Source: Flavobacterium shii (GTDB lineage Bacteria; Bacteroidota; Bacteroidia; Flavobacteriales; Flavobacteriaceae). From it: a stretch of 64,000 bases of DNA. A program made the position numbers and the translations under genes. Positions 8,702-17,021 of the stretch are shown here, piece after piece (within the stretch, counting starts at the first letter, position 1; every line of letters starts with the position of its first letter). The DNA lies in assembly GCF_025847235.1 (NCBI RefSeq), contig NZ_JAOZEW010000003.1:124001-188000 (forward strand), written 5' to 3'. The notes under the pieces are model-generated. The model saw only the letters and a program-made list of their open reading frames with translations. It was not told the DNA's origin and made no database searches.

Positions 8702-9610
8702 CTAAAGCGGACCAATTAAAGAAATACCAACCCCTATTGTAGTCTGAAGGTTATTATAATCGATTAAGGTTTCTCCAAAACCGTGCGAAACCAAAAGAAA
8801 TCCTTTTAAATTACCAACTATTGGATAAGACCATGAAACAGCTGTATTCCCTCTGTTTTTATTGAAATTCAAATTATTACTACCTGTTAATGTGAATATG
8901 CTTTTATTATTTGTATAAATTATATTTATATCCCCCCGTCCAATATATTGGGTAATATCCGGATTATCATCTTTTTGCGATCGAAGCCTAAGCCATGGCC
9001 TCACATATACACTCCAATTATTACGATCAAACCCAAGATGAAAAATAATCCTGTTCCAGCTTCTTGAAAAAGGCAACCCTTTTCCATTTGACTCATGATT
9101 AAATGCTACACCAGCCATTCTCATTTTAAAACCTAAAACATTAAAATTAAGCGGATAATTAAAAATAACTTCTGGCTCATAATTAATCTCTCTAAATGGT
9201 CTTGACAAACTCTCATTATAAATTTGCCAATTAGACACTTGAGTATAACCAACCCATAGATCACCTTTCCCAAAAATAAAATTGTGGAGGATTTTAGTTT
9301 TAAAACTCAACTGAAACTTAGTCTCAATATTATTATAATTCGTTCCAGGAGGAGCAATATACTCTGGCTGACCATTCCCCGAATAAGGTTGTTCATTTGG
9401 TGAACTATACCAATCAACAGGTAAAATATAAATAGATTTATATGGCGTTATTAAAAATGTACCATTTGATGATTCAGGAGTCAACTCCCATCTTTCGGAT
9501 ATCGTATGAAGTTCAGCCGGCTTGCTAAACAAGTCTTTAACCTGAGATTGAGTAGATAAAGAAAAAAATAATAAGAAAAAATGTATTTTTTTGACACAAA
9601 ATAATTTCAT
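8702..9610 (-). CDS. pldA: Outer-membrane phospholipase A (OMPLA, phospholipase A1)
   Basis: 302 residues from ATG 9610, where a clear Sec signal peptide begins (MKLFCVKKIHFFLLFFSLS). The 322-residue version from ATG 9670 adds an implausible extension coded by a 12-bp tandem repeat (9623-9646). Mature features are VGYTQVSNWQIYNES and the active site NHESNGKG...SWNR, placing H172, S174 and N186 with the E. coli OMPLA spacing (H142, S144, N156). A 12-strand beta-barrel that hydrolyses phospholipids misplaced in the outer leaflet, helping outer-membrane asymmetry. lpxD (lipid A synthesis) follows divergently. Confidence 0.88.
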   Translation of the reverse strand: MKLFCVKKIHFFLLFFSLSTQSQVKDLFSKPAELHTISERWELTPESSNGTFLITPYKSIYILPVDWYSSPNEQPYSGNGQPEYIAPPGTNYNNIETKFQLSFKTKILHNFIFGKGDLWVGYTQVSNWQIYNESLSRPFREINYEPEVIFNYPLNFNVLGFKMRMAGVAFNHESNGKGLPFSRSWNRIIFHLGFDRNNWSVYVRPWLRLRSQKDDNPDITQYIGRGDINIIYTNNKSIFTLTGSNNLNFNKNRGNTAVSWSYPIVGNLKGFLLVSHGFGETLIDYNNLQTTIGVGISLIGPL

Positions 9611-9897
9611 AATTTTTTTGTTAAATTTTATGATAAATTTTATGATAAAAGTAGGATTAAAAGATGGCATATAATTACATCATTGTACTAAAATATTGTA
9701 TCATTAATAGCTTCATTAGCTAATAAAGCTAAATTTAACTGCATAAAAGTCAGTAACCATTTTTTTATATATGCCATTTTTACAAAATTACAAACTGTTA
9801 ACGAATTAATACTTTTAGTAACAATTTTATAATAATAGAATTGGTTTCATATATTTTTATTACAATAGACAAAAATAATATTAGGTAATTCAATTCT

Positions 9898-9943
9898 AAT
9901 TGGTTTTATTTGGCATAAAATACCGCAATCCCTAAAACCAATT
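9898..9943 (+). promoter_or_regulatory. Inverted repeat in the lpxD leader
   Basis: Perfect 11-bp arms AATTGGTTTTA (9898-9908) and TAAAACCAATT (9933-9943) ending 8 bp before the lpxD ATG at 9952. In RNA it would form a 5'-UTR hairpin next to the start codon; in DNA it could be an operator. No T-run follows, so it is not a terminator. The rest of the pldA-lpxD gap (9671-9897) has no gene. Confidence 0.5.
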
Positions 9944-9951
9944 AACAATAA

Positions 9952-10950
9952 ATGAAATCCTATTCTATCCACGAACTAAATGAAGTAATTAATGGTGTCA
10001 TATATGGTAATACTTCCCAGAATATTACTGCAACTGAACAATTAGACAAAGCCACCAATACCGAAATTTCGTTTATTGGAAATAAAAAATACGAAAAACA
10101 TTGGCAAGATTCCAAAGCGAGTATAGCTGTTGTTAATGAAGATATTTCAATAGAACCAGGAGAAAACCGTGCATTTATAAAAGTAAAAAATGCCGATTTG
10201 GCAATGTCCCAAATATTAGCCCTTTTTGCTCCTCCAACCCCTTTATTTCACAATAACATTCATGTTAGAGCTGTTGTAGATGAATCGGCAATTATTGGCG
10301 AAGGCACACGAATTGGTGCGGGATGTTATATTGGCCCTAAAGTAAAATTAGGAGAAAATGTAACTATTTATCCAAATGTAACTATTCTTGATGAATGTAC
10401 CATAGGAAAAAATACTATTATCTGGTCAGGAACTGTAATCCGTGAGCGTTGTCATATTGGTAAAGATTGTATCATACATCCTAATGCAACAATTGGAGCC
10501 GATGGTTTCGGATTTCGTCCTTGTAGCGAAAATGGATTGGTTAAAATTCCTCAAATCGGAAATGTAATTATAGGTAATGGAGTAGAGATTGGAGCAAATT
10601 CATGTGTTGATCGCGGAAAATTTAGTTCTACCATTCTAGGAGATGGCTGTAAAATTGATAATTTAGTTCAGATAGGACATAATAGCAAACTAGGTAAATT
10701 TTGTATAATGGCAGGAAATAGTGGCCTAGCTGGTTCAGTAACTTTAGGAAATGGAGTTATAATTGGCGGTAGTGCTTCTATAAAAGACCATACTACGATT
10801 GGAGATGGTGCTATTGTAGGCGCTGGATCTGGAGTAACCGGAGATGTACCTGCCGGTAAAACAATGTTAGGATATCCTGCTGTAGAAGCTCGTGATGCAT
10901 TAAAACAATGGGCAATCTTAAAACGATTAGTTTGCGATTCCAAAAAGTAA
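9952..10950 (+). CDS. lpxD: UDP-3-O-(3-hydroxyacyl)glucosamine N-acyltransferase
   Basis: 332 residues, typical LpxD length. N-terminal uridine-binding domain (residues 1-100), then a left-handed beta-helix of hexapeptide repeats (about 105-300) with the catalytic His in QIGHNSKLG (H243, cf. E. coli H239), and a C-terminal helix. It adds a 3-hydroxyacyl chain from ACP to the 2-amine in the third step of lipid A synthesis. The lpxC/fabZ/lpxA genes are not adjacent, so this may be a stand-alone or second lpxD; Flavobacteria often carry more than one homologue. Confidence 0.9.
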   Translation: MKSYSIHELNEVINGVIYGNTSQNITATEQLDKATNTEISFIGNKKYEKHWQDSKASIAVVNEDISIEPGENRAFIKVKNADLAMSQILALFAPPTPLFHNNIHVRAVVDESAIIGEGTRIGAGCYIGPKVKLGENVTIYPNVTILDECTIGKNTIIWSGTVIRERCHIGKDCIIHPNATIGADGFGFRPCSENGLVKIPQIGNVIIGNGVEIGANSCVDRGKFSSTILGDGCKIDNLVQIGHNSKLGKFCIMAGNSGLAGSVTLGNGVIIGGSASIKDHTTIGDGAIVGAGSGVTGDVPAGKTMLGYPAVEARDALKQWAILKRLVCDSKK

Positions 10951-10973
10951 AACAACAATATCATTATATATAT

Positions 10974-11001
10974 AAAACAGAAGCTAGCTTCTGTTTTTTT
11001 T
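10974..11001 (+). terminator. lpxD terminator
   Basis: Stem AAACAGAAGC/GCTTCTGTTT around a TA centre, followed by an 8-T run, 24 bp after the lpxD stop. Confidence 0.85.
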
Positions 11002-11119
11002 GTTTCTAATTATACCCAAATACTTTAAAATTTCTATTTTTAAACTAATTAATAATAGCTGTTATTTCGATTGATTTTGTAAATTAGCACACACTATTTT
11101 GTAAAAACACTATTTTATT

Positions 11120-12748
11120 ATGGATTTAAACTTCAATAAAAACGAAGATCACAATAAACTCTTACTTTCTGAACTAAAACAAAAATTTGCCAAAGTAAAA
11201 TTGGGCGGAGGCGAAAAACGCATCCAAAAGCTACATTCTGAAGGTAAAATGACTGCAAGAGAACGAATTGATTATTTACTGGATGAAAATTCGAAAAATA
11301 TAGAGATTGGTGGTTTTGTTGGAGAAGGAATGTATGCAGAACACGGCGGATGTCCATCTGGAGGTGTTGTTGTAAAAATAGGATATATACGAGGAAAACA
11401 ATGCGTAGTAGTGGCCAATGATGCCACAGTAAAAGCTGGTGCCTGGTTTCCAATTACAGCAAAGAAAAATCTTCGTGCACAAGAAATCGCAATGGAAAAC
11501 AAATTACCTATTATTTACCTTGTAGATAGTGCCGGAGTTTATTTGCCATTACAAGATGAAATTTTCCCGGATAAAGAACATTTTGGGCGCATTTTTAGGA
11601 ACAACGCTATAATGAGTAGCATGGGAATTACCCAAATTTCAGCCGTAATGGGCAGTTGTGTTGCTGGTGGCGCCTATTTACCAATCATGAGCGATGAAGC
11701 TTTAATTGTAGATAAAACAGGGAGCATTTTCCTAGCAGGAAGTTATTTAGTAAAAGCAGCTATTGGAGAAACAATAGATAACGAAACTTTGGGTGGGGCA
11801 ACAACTCACTGCGAGATATCTGGTGTTACCGATTATAAAGCCAAAGACGATAAAGACGCATTAGATAAGATAAAGAATATTGTTGATAAGATCGGTGATT
11901 ATGACAAAGCAGGTTATAATCGTATTAAAGCCGAAAAACCAGCGCTGGATCCTAAAGAAATATACGGTATTTTACCAAAAGCCCGAAATGAGCAATACGA
12001 TATGATGGAAATCATCAAGCGTATGGTTGATAATTCAGAATTTGAAGCATACAAAGAAGGTTACGGTCAATCTCTAATTACAGGTTATGCCAGAATCGAT
12101 GGCTGGGCTGTAGGAATTGTGGCTAATCAACGAAAAGTTGTAAAAACTGCCAAAGGCGAAATGCAATTTGGAGGAGTCATTTATTCAGATAGTGCAGATA
12201 AGGCAACTCGTTTTATTGCGAATTGCAACCAGAAAAAAATTCCATTAGTTTTCATACAAGATGTTACCGGTTTTATGGTAGGTTCCAAATCTGAACATGG
12301 CGGAATAATAAAAGATGGTGCCAAAATGGTAAATGCCGTAAGTAATTCGGTTGTTCCTAAGTTTACCGTAATTGTAGGAAACTCATATGGAGCAGGAAAT
12401 TATGCAATGTGTGGTAAAGCTTATGACCCAAGACTTATTTTTGCGTGGCCAAGTGCCGAATTAGCAGTTATGGGAGGAACCCAAGCAGCAAAAGTATTGG
12501 CACAAATCGAAGCATCTTCTTTAAAATCAAAAGGAGAAGTTGTAGATGAAGCCAAAGAAGCAGAGTTATTTGCAAAAATAAAAGCACGTTATGATGAACA
12601 AGTTTCTCCATATTACGCTGCTTCCCGATTATGGACAGATGCTATTATTGATCCGTTAGATACCCGTACCTGGATTTCTATGGGAATAGAAGCCGCAAAC
12701 CACTCACCTATCTTAAAACCTTTTAATCTAGGCGTTATTCAGGTATAA
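11120..12748 (+). CDS. Acyl-CoA carboxylase, carboxyltransferase beta subunit (methylcrotonyl/propionyl-CoA type)
   Basis: 542 residues with two crotonase-like halves. The N-terminal half holds KMTARERIDYLLD and the acyl-CoA loop DSAGVYLPLQDEIFPDKEHF. The C-terminal half holds the oxyanion-type GNSYGAGNYAMCGKAYDPR and AELAVMGGTQAAKVL. The PxxxFPDxxHFGRIF pattern is closest to methylcrotonyl-CoA carboxylase beta, suggesting leucine degradation. Activity needs a biotin carboxylase/BCCP subunit, which is not next to it. It stands as a single gene after the lpxD terminator. Confidence 0.85.
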   Translation: MDLNFNKNEDHNKLLLSELKQKFAKVKLGGGEKRIQKLHSEGKMTARERIDYLLDENSKNIEIGGFVGEGMYAEHGGCPSGGVVVKIGYIRGKQCVVVANDATVKAGAWFPITAKKNLRAQEIAMENKLPIIYLVDSAGVYLPLQDEIFPDKEHFGRIFRNNAIMSSMGITQISAVMGSCVAGGAYLPIMSDEALIVDKTGSIFLAGSYLVKAAIGETIDNETLGGATTHCEISGVTDYKAKDDKDALDKIKNIVDKIGDYDKAGYNRIKAEKPALDPKEIYGILPKARNEQYDMMEIIKRMVDNSEFEAYKEGYGQSLITGYARIDGWAVGIVANQRKVVKTAKGEMQFGGVIYSDSADKATRFIANCNQKKIPLVFIQDVTGFMVGSKSEHGGIIKDGAKMVNAVSNSVVPKFTVIVGNSYGAGNYAMCGKAYDPRLIFAWPSAELAVMGGTQAAKVLAQIEASSLKSKGEVVDEAKEAELFAKIKARYDEQVSPYYAASRLWTDAIIDPLDTRTWISMGIEAANHSPILKPFNLGVIQV

Positions 12749-12862
12749 ACAACTTTAAACCCAATAGCAAACTGGAAATATTTATAACATTTTTCACATA
12801 TCAAAAAATTAGTATACAACTAAAAATTAGTAACTTAGCATATTATTAAATAATTTGATATC

Positions 12863-13285
12863 ATGGAAAATGTAAAAAATTTAAATAAATGGGCGAATGC
12901 GCACAGTTATTTACCATTAGATTTATTACGTATTGCTTTGGGTGTATTTTTATTTATGAAAGGAATATTCTTCGTGACTAATATCCAATATTTACACGAT
13001 TTAATATCTCCAATCGACAAATTTGGTGGCGGAATGTTTCTTTTGCATTACATCGCCCCTGCTCACATGATTGGAGGTATTATGATTGTTTTTGGGTTGC
13101 TTACCCGATGGGCAATCGGTGCACAATTACCAATTCTATTAGGAGCAATCTTAGTGAATTTTATGGGCGAAATGCACTCACAAAACTTACTATTGGCAAT
13201 TTGTATTTTTATCATCTGCCTCTTTTTCTTCTTTTATGGTAGCGGAAAACATTCAGCCGATTATTATTTTAAAATGCAACAATAG
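12863..13285 (+). CDS. DoxX-family membrane protein
   Basis: 140 residues with four predicted membrane helices. DoxX pattern: PLDLLRIALGVFLFMKG at the first helix, HMIGGIMIVFGLLTRWA in the middle and SGKHSADYYF at the end. The family's role is uncertain (quinone- or thiosulfate-related in archaea, membrane stress elsewhere). Single gene. A weak ATTTGCC/GGCAAAT inverted repeat (about 13318-13359) follows. Confidence 0.75.
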   Translation: MENVKNLNKWANAHSYLPLDLLRIALGVFLFMKGIFFVTNIQYLHDLISPIDKFGGGMFLLHYIAPAHMIGGIMIVFGLLTRWAIGAQLPILLGAILVNFMGEMHSQNLLLAICIFIICLFFFFYGSGKHSADYYFKMQQ

Positions 13286-13388
13286 TTTAGGTTCAAAAAG
13301 CGCTAAAAAATAACAACATTTGCCTTTTTATATCCTATTTATTTCTTAAAAGGGCAAATAATTGTGTTTTATGAGTTAGATTTGCAAC

Positions 13389-13742
13389 ATGAATTGGATT
13401 CGTAAAACAATCATTTTTGTGGGGCTTTTAGCGCTCTTTTTATCTGCTTATAGTGCAGATAGAATTGCTATTGATGCAATTCAACCTCAAAAATCGGATT
13501 CAAATTTTGCTTATGATAGTATCCAAGCTTCTGCTTTTATACTACCCCAGACAGCATTTCATGTTATTGCTGATGCAAAAACAAACCACCCAAGTCCTAC
13601 TTTATCTAAGTGGTTTGATAGTTTTTTAATTGTAATTGCAGATTGCAAAATTCGAATAAGTGTATCCAATTTTGCAAACCAAATTTTAAATCAGAGCAAA
13701 AAAATTTCATTATTGCTCTACCCTTTCCATTATTTCTGGTGA
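13389..13742 (+). CDS. Small exported protein of unknown function
   Basis: 117 residues: N-terminal hydrophobic segment (IFVGLLALFLSAYS, likely a signal peptide or anchor), then a polar region and a C-terminal hydrophobic stretch ending YPFHYFW. I do not recognise a family. A perfect -7 element TAGATTTG at 13377-13384 lies only 4 bp before the ATG at 13389, so the mRNA may start at or just after it; the true start is therefore uncertain. Confidence 0.45.
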   Translation: MNWIRKTIIFVGLLALFLSAYSADRIAIDAIQPQKSDSNFAYDSIQASAFILPQTAFHVIADAKTNHPSPTLSKWFDSFLIVIADCKIRISVSNFANQILNQSKKISLLLYPFHYFW

Positions 13743-13855
13743 TTTAAACACATGATTTTACCAATGTGAAGATTAATTTCTTCCTAAATGAACAGATTGC
13801 AAACAGCTTTCGGTTTATTCTTTCATGTTATATAATTAAATCTAAAAAATAAATA

Positions 13856-14332
13856 ATGGATACATCTGTAACTATAATCGGCATTGTATTAGCCTTAATA
13901 ACTATATTCCCTCTTTACTTTTCATTTCGTGCAAACTCATTGAATAAAGCAAAAATAAAAGCTATAAAAGCACAACACAGCCAAAATGGTCATTTTGATT
14001 TCGATGAAACAGAATCTCAAAACAAAAGAATACTTAGTATTGATAAAAAAAATAAAGGTTTTCTTTTAATCAACTTTAATAAAGGAAAAGAGGAAAGTTT
14101 ATTCGTAAATTTAAATGAGGTTAAATCCTGCCGATTGGTTCCTACTACCGAAGCAAACTCTGACACTATTATAAAAATTGATTTTGAGTTTCAAGATAAA
14201 ACTAATGCCAACAAAATTGTAATTCCATTTTACAATATAGAAGAAGATCAAATAAGACAAGTTTGTCTATATGAAGATCATCAATTGGCAAAAAAATGGC
14301 AACAAATCATCCAAGATTGTATTTCACGTTAA
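13856..14332 (+). CDS. Membrane-anchored protein of unknown function
   Basis: 158 residues. One N-terminal membrane helix (TSVTIIGIVLALITIFPLYF), then a soluble, mostly beta-rich domain (KGFLLINFNKG, ESLFVNLNEVKSC, TIIKIDFEFQD) that would face the cytoplasm or periplasm. Family unknown; such single-helix proteins are common in Flavobacteriia. It is followed by a strong terminator. Confidence 0.6.
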   Translation: MDTSVTIIGIVLALITIFPLYFSFRANSLNKAKIKAIKAQHSQNGHFDFDETESQNKRILSIDKKNKGFLLINFNKGKEESLFVNLNEVKSCRLVPTTEANSDTIIKIDFEFQDKTNANKIVIPFYNIEEDQIRQVCLYEDHQLAKKWQQIIQDCISR

Positions 14333-14345
14333 TTCTTAATTCATT

Positions 14346-14376
14346 TAAAGAGACTCCCTTGAGTCTCTTTTTTTTT
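14346..14376 (+). terminator. Rho-independent terminator
   Basis: Arms AAAGAGACTC (14347-14356) and GAGTCTCTTT (14361-14370), CCTT loop, then a run of T. It separates the preceding unknown gene from the hemN promoter. Confidence 0.9.
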
Positions 14377-14386
14377 GTAGCATATT

Positions 14387-14430
14387 ATGATAATTATCAT
14401 TTTAATCTTTTTGTATTCTAGCTAATTTTG
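14387..14430 (+). promoter_or_regulatory. Crp/Fnr-type promoter of hemN
   Basis: Perfect 14-bp palindrome ATGATAATTATCAT (14387-14400) followed after 22 bp by a perfect -7 element TAATTTTG (14423-14430). Centre-to-centre distance is 33 bp, as at four other promoters in the window. The palindrome replaces the normal -33 TTG, as expected for a class II activator site near -41. The ATG of hemN is 22 bp beyond the -7 element. Confidence 0.85.
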
Positions 14431-14452
14431 ATTTCCCTTAAATTTATGTGCT

Positions 14453-15817
14453 ATGAAAAATTCGTTGATACAAAAATACAATGTTCCAGGACCAAGATAC
14501 ACCAGTTATCCTACTGTTCCTTATTGGAATGAAAACGATTTTACCTATCAACTTTGGATTAAATCCCTGCAAAAATCTTTTGCTCAAAGCAACCAGCAAG
14601 ATGGAATAAGTTTATATATCCATTTACCTTTTTGCGAAAGCATGTGTACATTTTGTGGCTGCAACAAGCGAATTACAAAAAACCATGATGTAGAGCATCC
14701 TTACATCGAAGCAATAATAAAAGAGTGGAGCTTATACTGTAAACTTCTTAATGAGAAACCAATAATAAAAGAGATTCATCTGGGGGGCGGAACACCTACT
14801 TTCTTCTCCCCTAAGAATCTTGAAGATTTAATAAATGGTATTTTTTCATATGCAGATAAAGCCAAAGAGCACGAATTTAGTTTTGAGGGACATCCTAACA
14901 ATACGACATACCAACATTTACAAAAGCTATACAATTTAGGTTTTCGAAGAGTTAGTTACGGCGTTCAGGATTATTCCGAAAAAGTACAAAAAGCAATTCA
15001 TCGCGAACAATCATTTCATAATGTGGCCAAGGTTACATTTTGGGCAAAAGAAATTGGCTATACTTCAATAAGTCATGATCTTATTTTTGGTCTACCTTTT
15101 CAGGAAATCGAAGATATTGTCGATACTATCGAAAAAACAAATGCACTGCAACCAGATAGATTAGCCTTTTACAGCTATGCTCATGTTCCTTGGATAAAAG
15201 GTAATGGACAACGCGGATTTAGTGATGAAAACGTCCCTAAAGATGCCGAGAAAAGAAAATTGTATGAAGTTGGAAAGCAGTTATTATATAAAAATGAATA
15301 CCATGAAATTGGGATGGATCATTTTGCTTTAAAATCAGATGATTTGTATACGGCATTCGAAACCGGAAAATTACATCGTAATTTTATGGGATATAGCGCT
15401 TCCAAAACACAATTAATGATTGGATTGGGTGTTTCATCAATTAGTGACAGCTGGTATAGTTTTGCTCAAAATGTAAAAACTATAGAAGATTATTATCAAT
15501 TATTAGAATGGGATAAACTTCCAGTTATTAAAGGACACATATTAACTCCAGAAGATCTAATTATTAGAAAACACATCTTAAGTTTAATGTGCAAATTTGA
15601 AACAACTTGGTTCGAAGCAAGTAATTATTTTGAAGAAATCCCAGAAATTCTAATTCAGTTAAAAGAAATGGAGAATGATGGATTAGTTATTCTTGGAAAT
15701 GAAAAAATAAGCGTTACAGAAGCAGGAAAACCCTTTGTTCGAAACATTTGTATGGCTTTTGATCTACACTTAAAAAGAAAAGCTCCAGAAACAAGTTTGT
15801 TTTCAATGACAATTTAA
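14453..15817 (+). CDS. hemN: Oxygen-independent coproporphyrinogen III oxidase (radical SAM)
   Basis: 454 residues, the length of true HemN rather than HemW. N-terminal KYNVPGPRYTSYPTVPYW, the radical-SAM cluster motif CESMCTFCGC with the extra fourth Cys typical of HemN, GGGTPTF for SAM binding, and a C-terminal HemN domain. It converts coproporphyrinogen III to protoporphyrinogen IX without oxygen, supplying haem under microaerobic conditions. Its Crp/Fnr-type promoter ties it to the adjacent cbb3 oxidase operon. Its end lies 4 bp from the convergent TauE/SafE gene, and a small inverted repeat (15816-15841) spans the junction. Confidence 0.92.
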   Translation: MKNSLIQKYNVPGPRYTSYPTVPYWNENDFTYQLWIKSLQKSFAQSNQQDGISLYIHLPFCESMCTFCGCNKRITKNHDVEHPYIEAIIKEWSLYCKLLNEKPIIKEIHLGGGTPTFFSPKNLEDLINGIFSYADKAKEHEFSFEGHPNNTTYQHLQKLYNLGFRRVSYGVQDYSEKVQKAIHREQSFHNVAKVTFWAKEIGYTSISHDLIFGLPFQEIEDIVDTIEKTNALQPDRLAFYSYAHVPWIKGNGQRGFSDENVPKDAEKRKLYEVGKQLLYKNEYHEIGMDHFALKSDDLYTAFETGKLHRNFMGYSASKTQLMIGLGVSSISDSWYSFAQNVKTIEDYYQLLEWDKLPVIKGHILTPEDLIIRKHILSLMCKFETTWFEASNYFEEIPEILIQLKEMENDGLVILGNEKISVTEAGKPFVRNICMAFDLHLKRKAPETSLFSMTI

Positions 15818-15821
15818 ACTC

Positions 15822-16523
15822 CTAATGACAATTGGGAGTTTCCTGAACAAATAAACTCATATTTGACGGAGACAAGTAGGGAATCCCCAAACCTAAACCT
15901 CGTAAAATAAACAAGACTCCAATAAAAATAGCAACATAAGGAATTGCTTTTTGAAATTTATTTCGAGTAGATTGCGTTAGGAATGAATTAAAATATACGA
16001 CGCTAGTCATTAAAGGAACTGTTCCTAATCCAAATAAAATCATATATAAAACACCAAATTCAGCGCTTTGCATAGCAATTGCACCAAATAAGGCAACATA
16101 TACCATCCCACAAGGCAAAAAACCATTAAGAATCCCAATTATAAAAAGAGATTTATAACTTTTGTTTCTAAAATGCTTTCCCAGATTGGTTTTTATTTTT
16201 GAAATAAGCTTGTAAACAGGTTTAGAGAAATTGTATTTGGCAAAGATGTTTTCGGGAGTTAAAACAACAACTATCATAATCACACCAATAAGAATAGATA
16301 ATCGTTGTTGAATTCCTGCCAGGAAAAAACCTTTTCCCAACAATCCAAAAATCAATCCTATGGTTCCATATGCTGATAATCTTCCTAAATGATATACTAT
16401 AACTTGTATTGCTTTTTTAACTTTATTATGATTATCAACCGGCAACATCATAGCAATCGGTCCGCACATACCTATGCAGTGAAAACTACTGATTAAACCG
16501 AATATAAAAGCAGAATAAAGCAT
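15822..16523 (-). CDS. TauE/SafE-family membrane protein, last gene of the cbb3 oxidase operon
   Basis: 233 residues with about six membrane helices. The first helix carries FHCIGMCGP and a middle one LNGFLPCGMVYVAL, the paired HCxGMCG/PCG motifs of the urease-accessory-like (SafE/DsbD-like) branch found next to cco genes. The conserved His/Cys suggest copper or other metal handling in oxidase assembly; true sulfite export is unlikely. The C-terminus ends in ETPNCH. It starts 33 bp after ccoH and ends the operon convergent to hemN. Confidence 0.75.
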   Translation of the reverse strand: MLYSAFIFGLISSFHCIGMCGPIAMMLPVDNHNKVKKAIQVIVYHLGRLSAYGTIGLIFGLLGKGFFLAGIQQRLSILIGVIMIVVVLTPENIFAKYNFSKPVYKLISKIKTNLGKHFRNKSYKSLFIIGILNGFLPCGMVYVALFGAIAMQSAEFGVLYMILFGLGTVPLMTSVVYFNSFLTQSTRNKFQKAIPYVAIFIGVLFILRGLGLGIPYLSPSNMSLFVQETPNCH

Positions 16524-16556
16524 ATTTCTATTTAGATAATTTTGGCAATAAAGTTA

Positions 16557-17006
16557 TTAATTAATGTAGACAACTTCTTTGGTTAAATATTGTTTTCCAT
16601 CATATTGCCATTCCATATTAACATCCCAACGTCCTTTTATTAATTTCTTTTGAGGAATCAATAATTCAGAATTCGTCAAGATAATTGGCGTATTAAAATC
16701 TAGTTTTTTGTTTGATGGGCGATACATTAACACCTGTCCTTTTATATTTTTTCCCTCAAAAACATTTGGGAAAACAATTTTAACTCCATCTTGTAAAGTA
16801 ACTATTTTTGGCTTTTGCTTTAAATCATGCGCATTTTGAATACGATCCATTTCTTCTCCAAAATGGGAATCATGTTTATAGTATTCTTCTACAACCAAAT
16901 CATTGTCATATTTACTATCTGACTGTACTTTAAAAACAAAATACAAAATGAATGTCATAAACAATCCAAATGCAATTATAATTGCTGTTCCCCAGTTAAT
17001 TTTCAT
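16557..17006 (-). CDS. ccoH: FixH/CcoH family cbb3 oxidase assembly protein
   Basis: 149 residues. One N-terminal membrane helix (INWGTAIIIAFGLFMTFILYFVF), then a periplasmic domain with DNDLVVEEYYKHDSHFGEEM, the FixH signature YYK preceding a short coiled region, and a beta-rich end. CcoH stabilises the CcoN/CcoO/CcoP assembly. It lies 15 bp after ccoG in the same operon. Confidence 0.85.
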   Translation of the reverse strand: MKINWGTAIIIAFGLFMTFILYFVFKVQSDSKYDNDLVVEEYYKHDSHFGEEMDRIQNAHDLKQKPKIVTLQDGVKIVFPNVFEGKNIKGQVLMYRPSNKKLDFNTPIILTNSELLIPQKKLIKGRWDVNMEWQYDGKQYLTKEVVYIN

Positions 17007-17021
17007 AATATTCCTTTTTAA

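Noticed and set aside
9623..9646. 12-bp tandem repeat before pldA as a functional repeat
   Set aside because: Only two units of A/T-rich sequence; it lies in the rejected N-terminal extension and can arise by simple slippage.
13318..13359. ATTTGCC/GGCAAAT inverted repeat after doxX as a terminator
   Set aside because: Long loop, a mismatch and no proper T-run after the right arm; too weak to list as a terminator.
15816..15841. Hairpin at the hemN/SafE junction as a terminator
   Set aside because: Stem AAACTCC/GGGAGTTT is present but lacks a T-run on either strand; it may only help termination.
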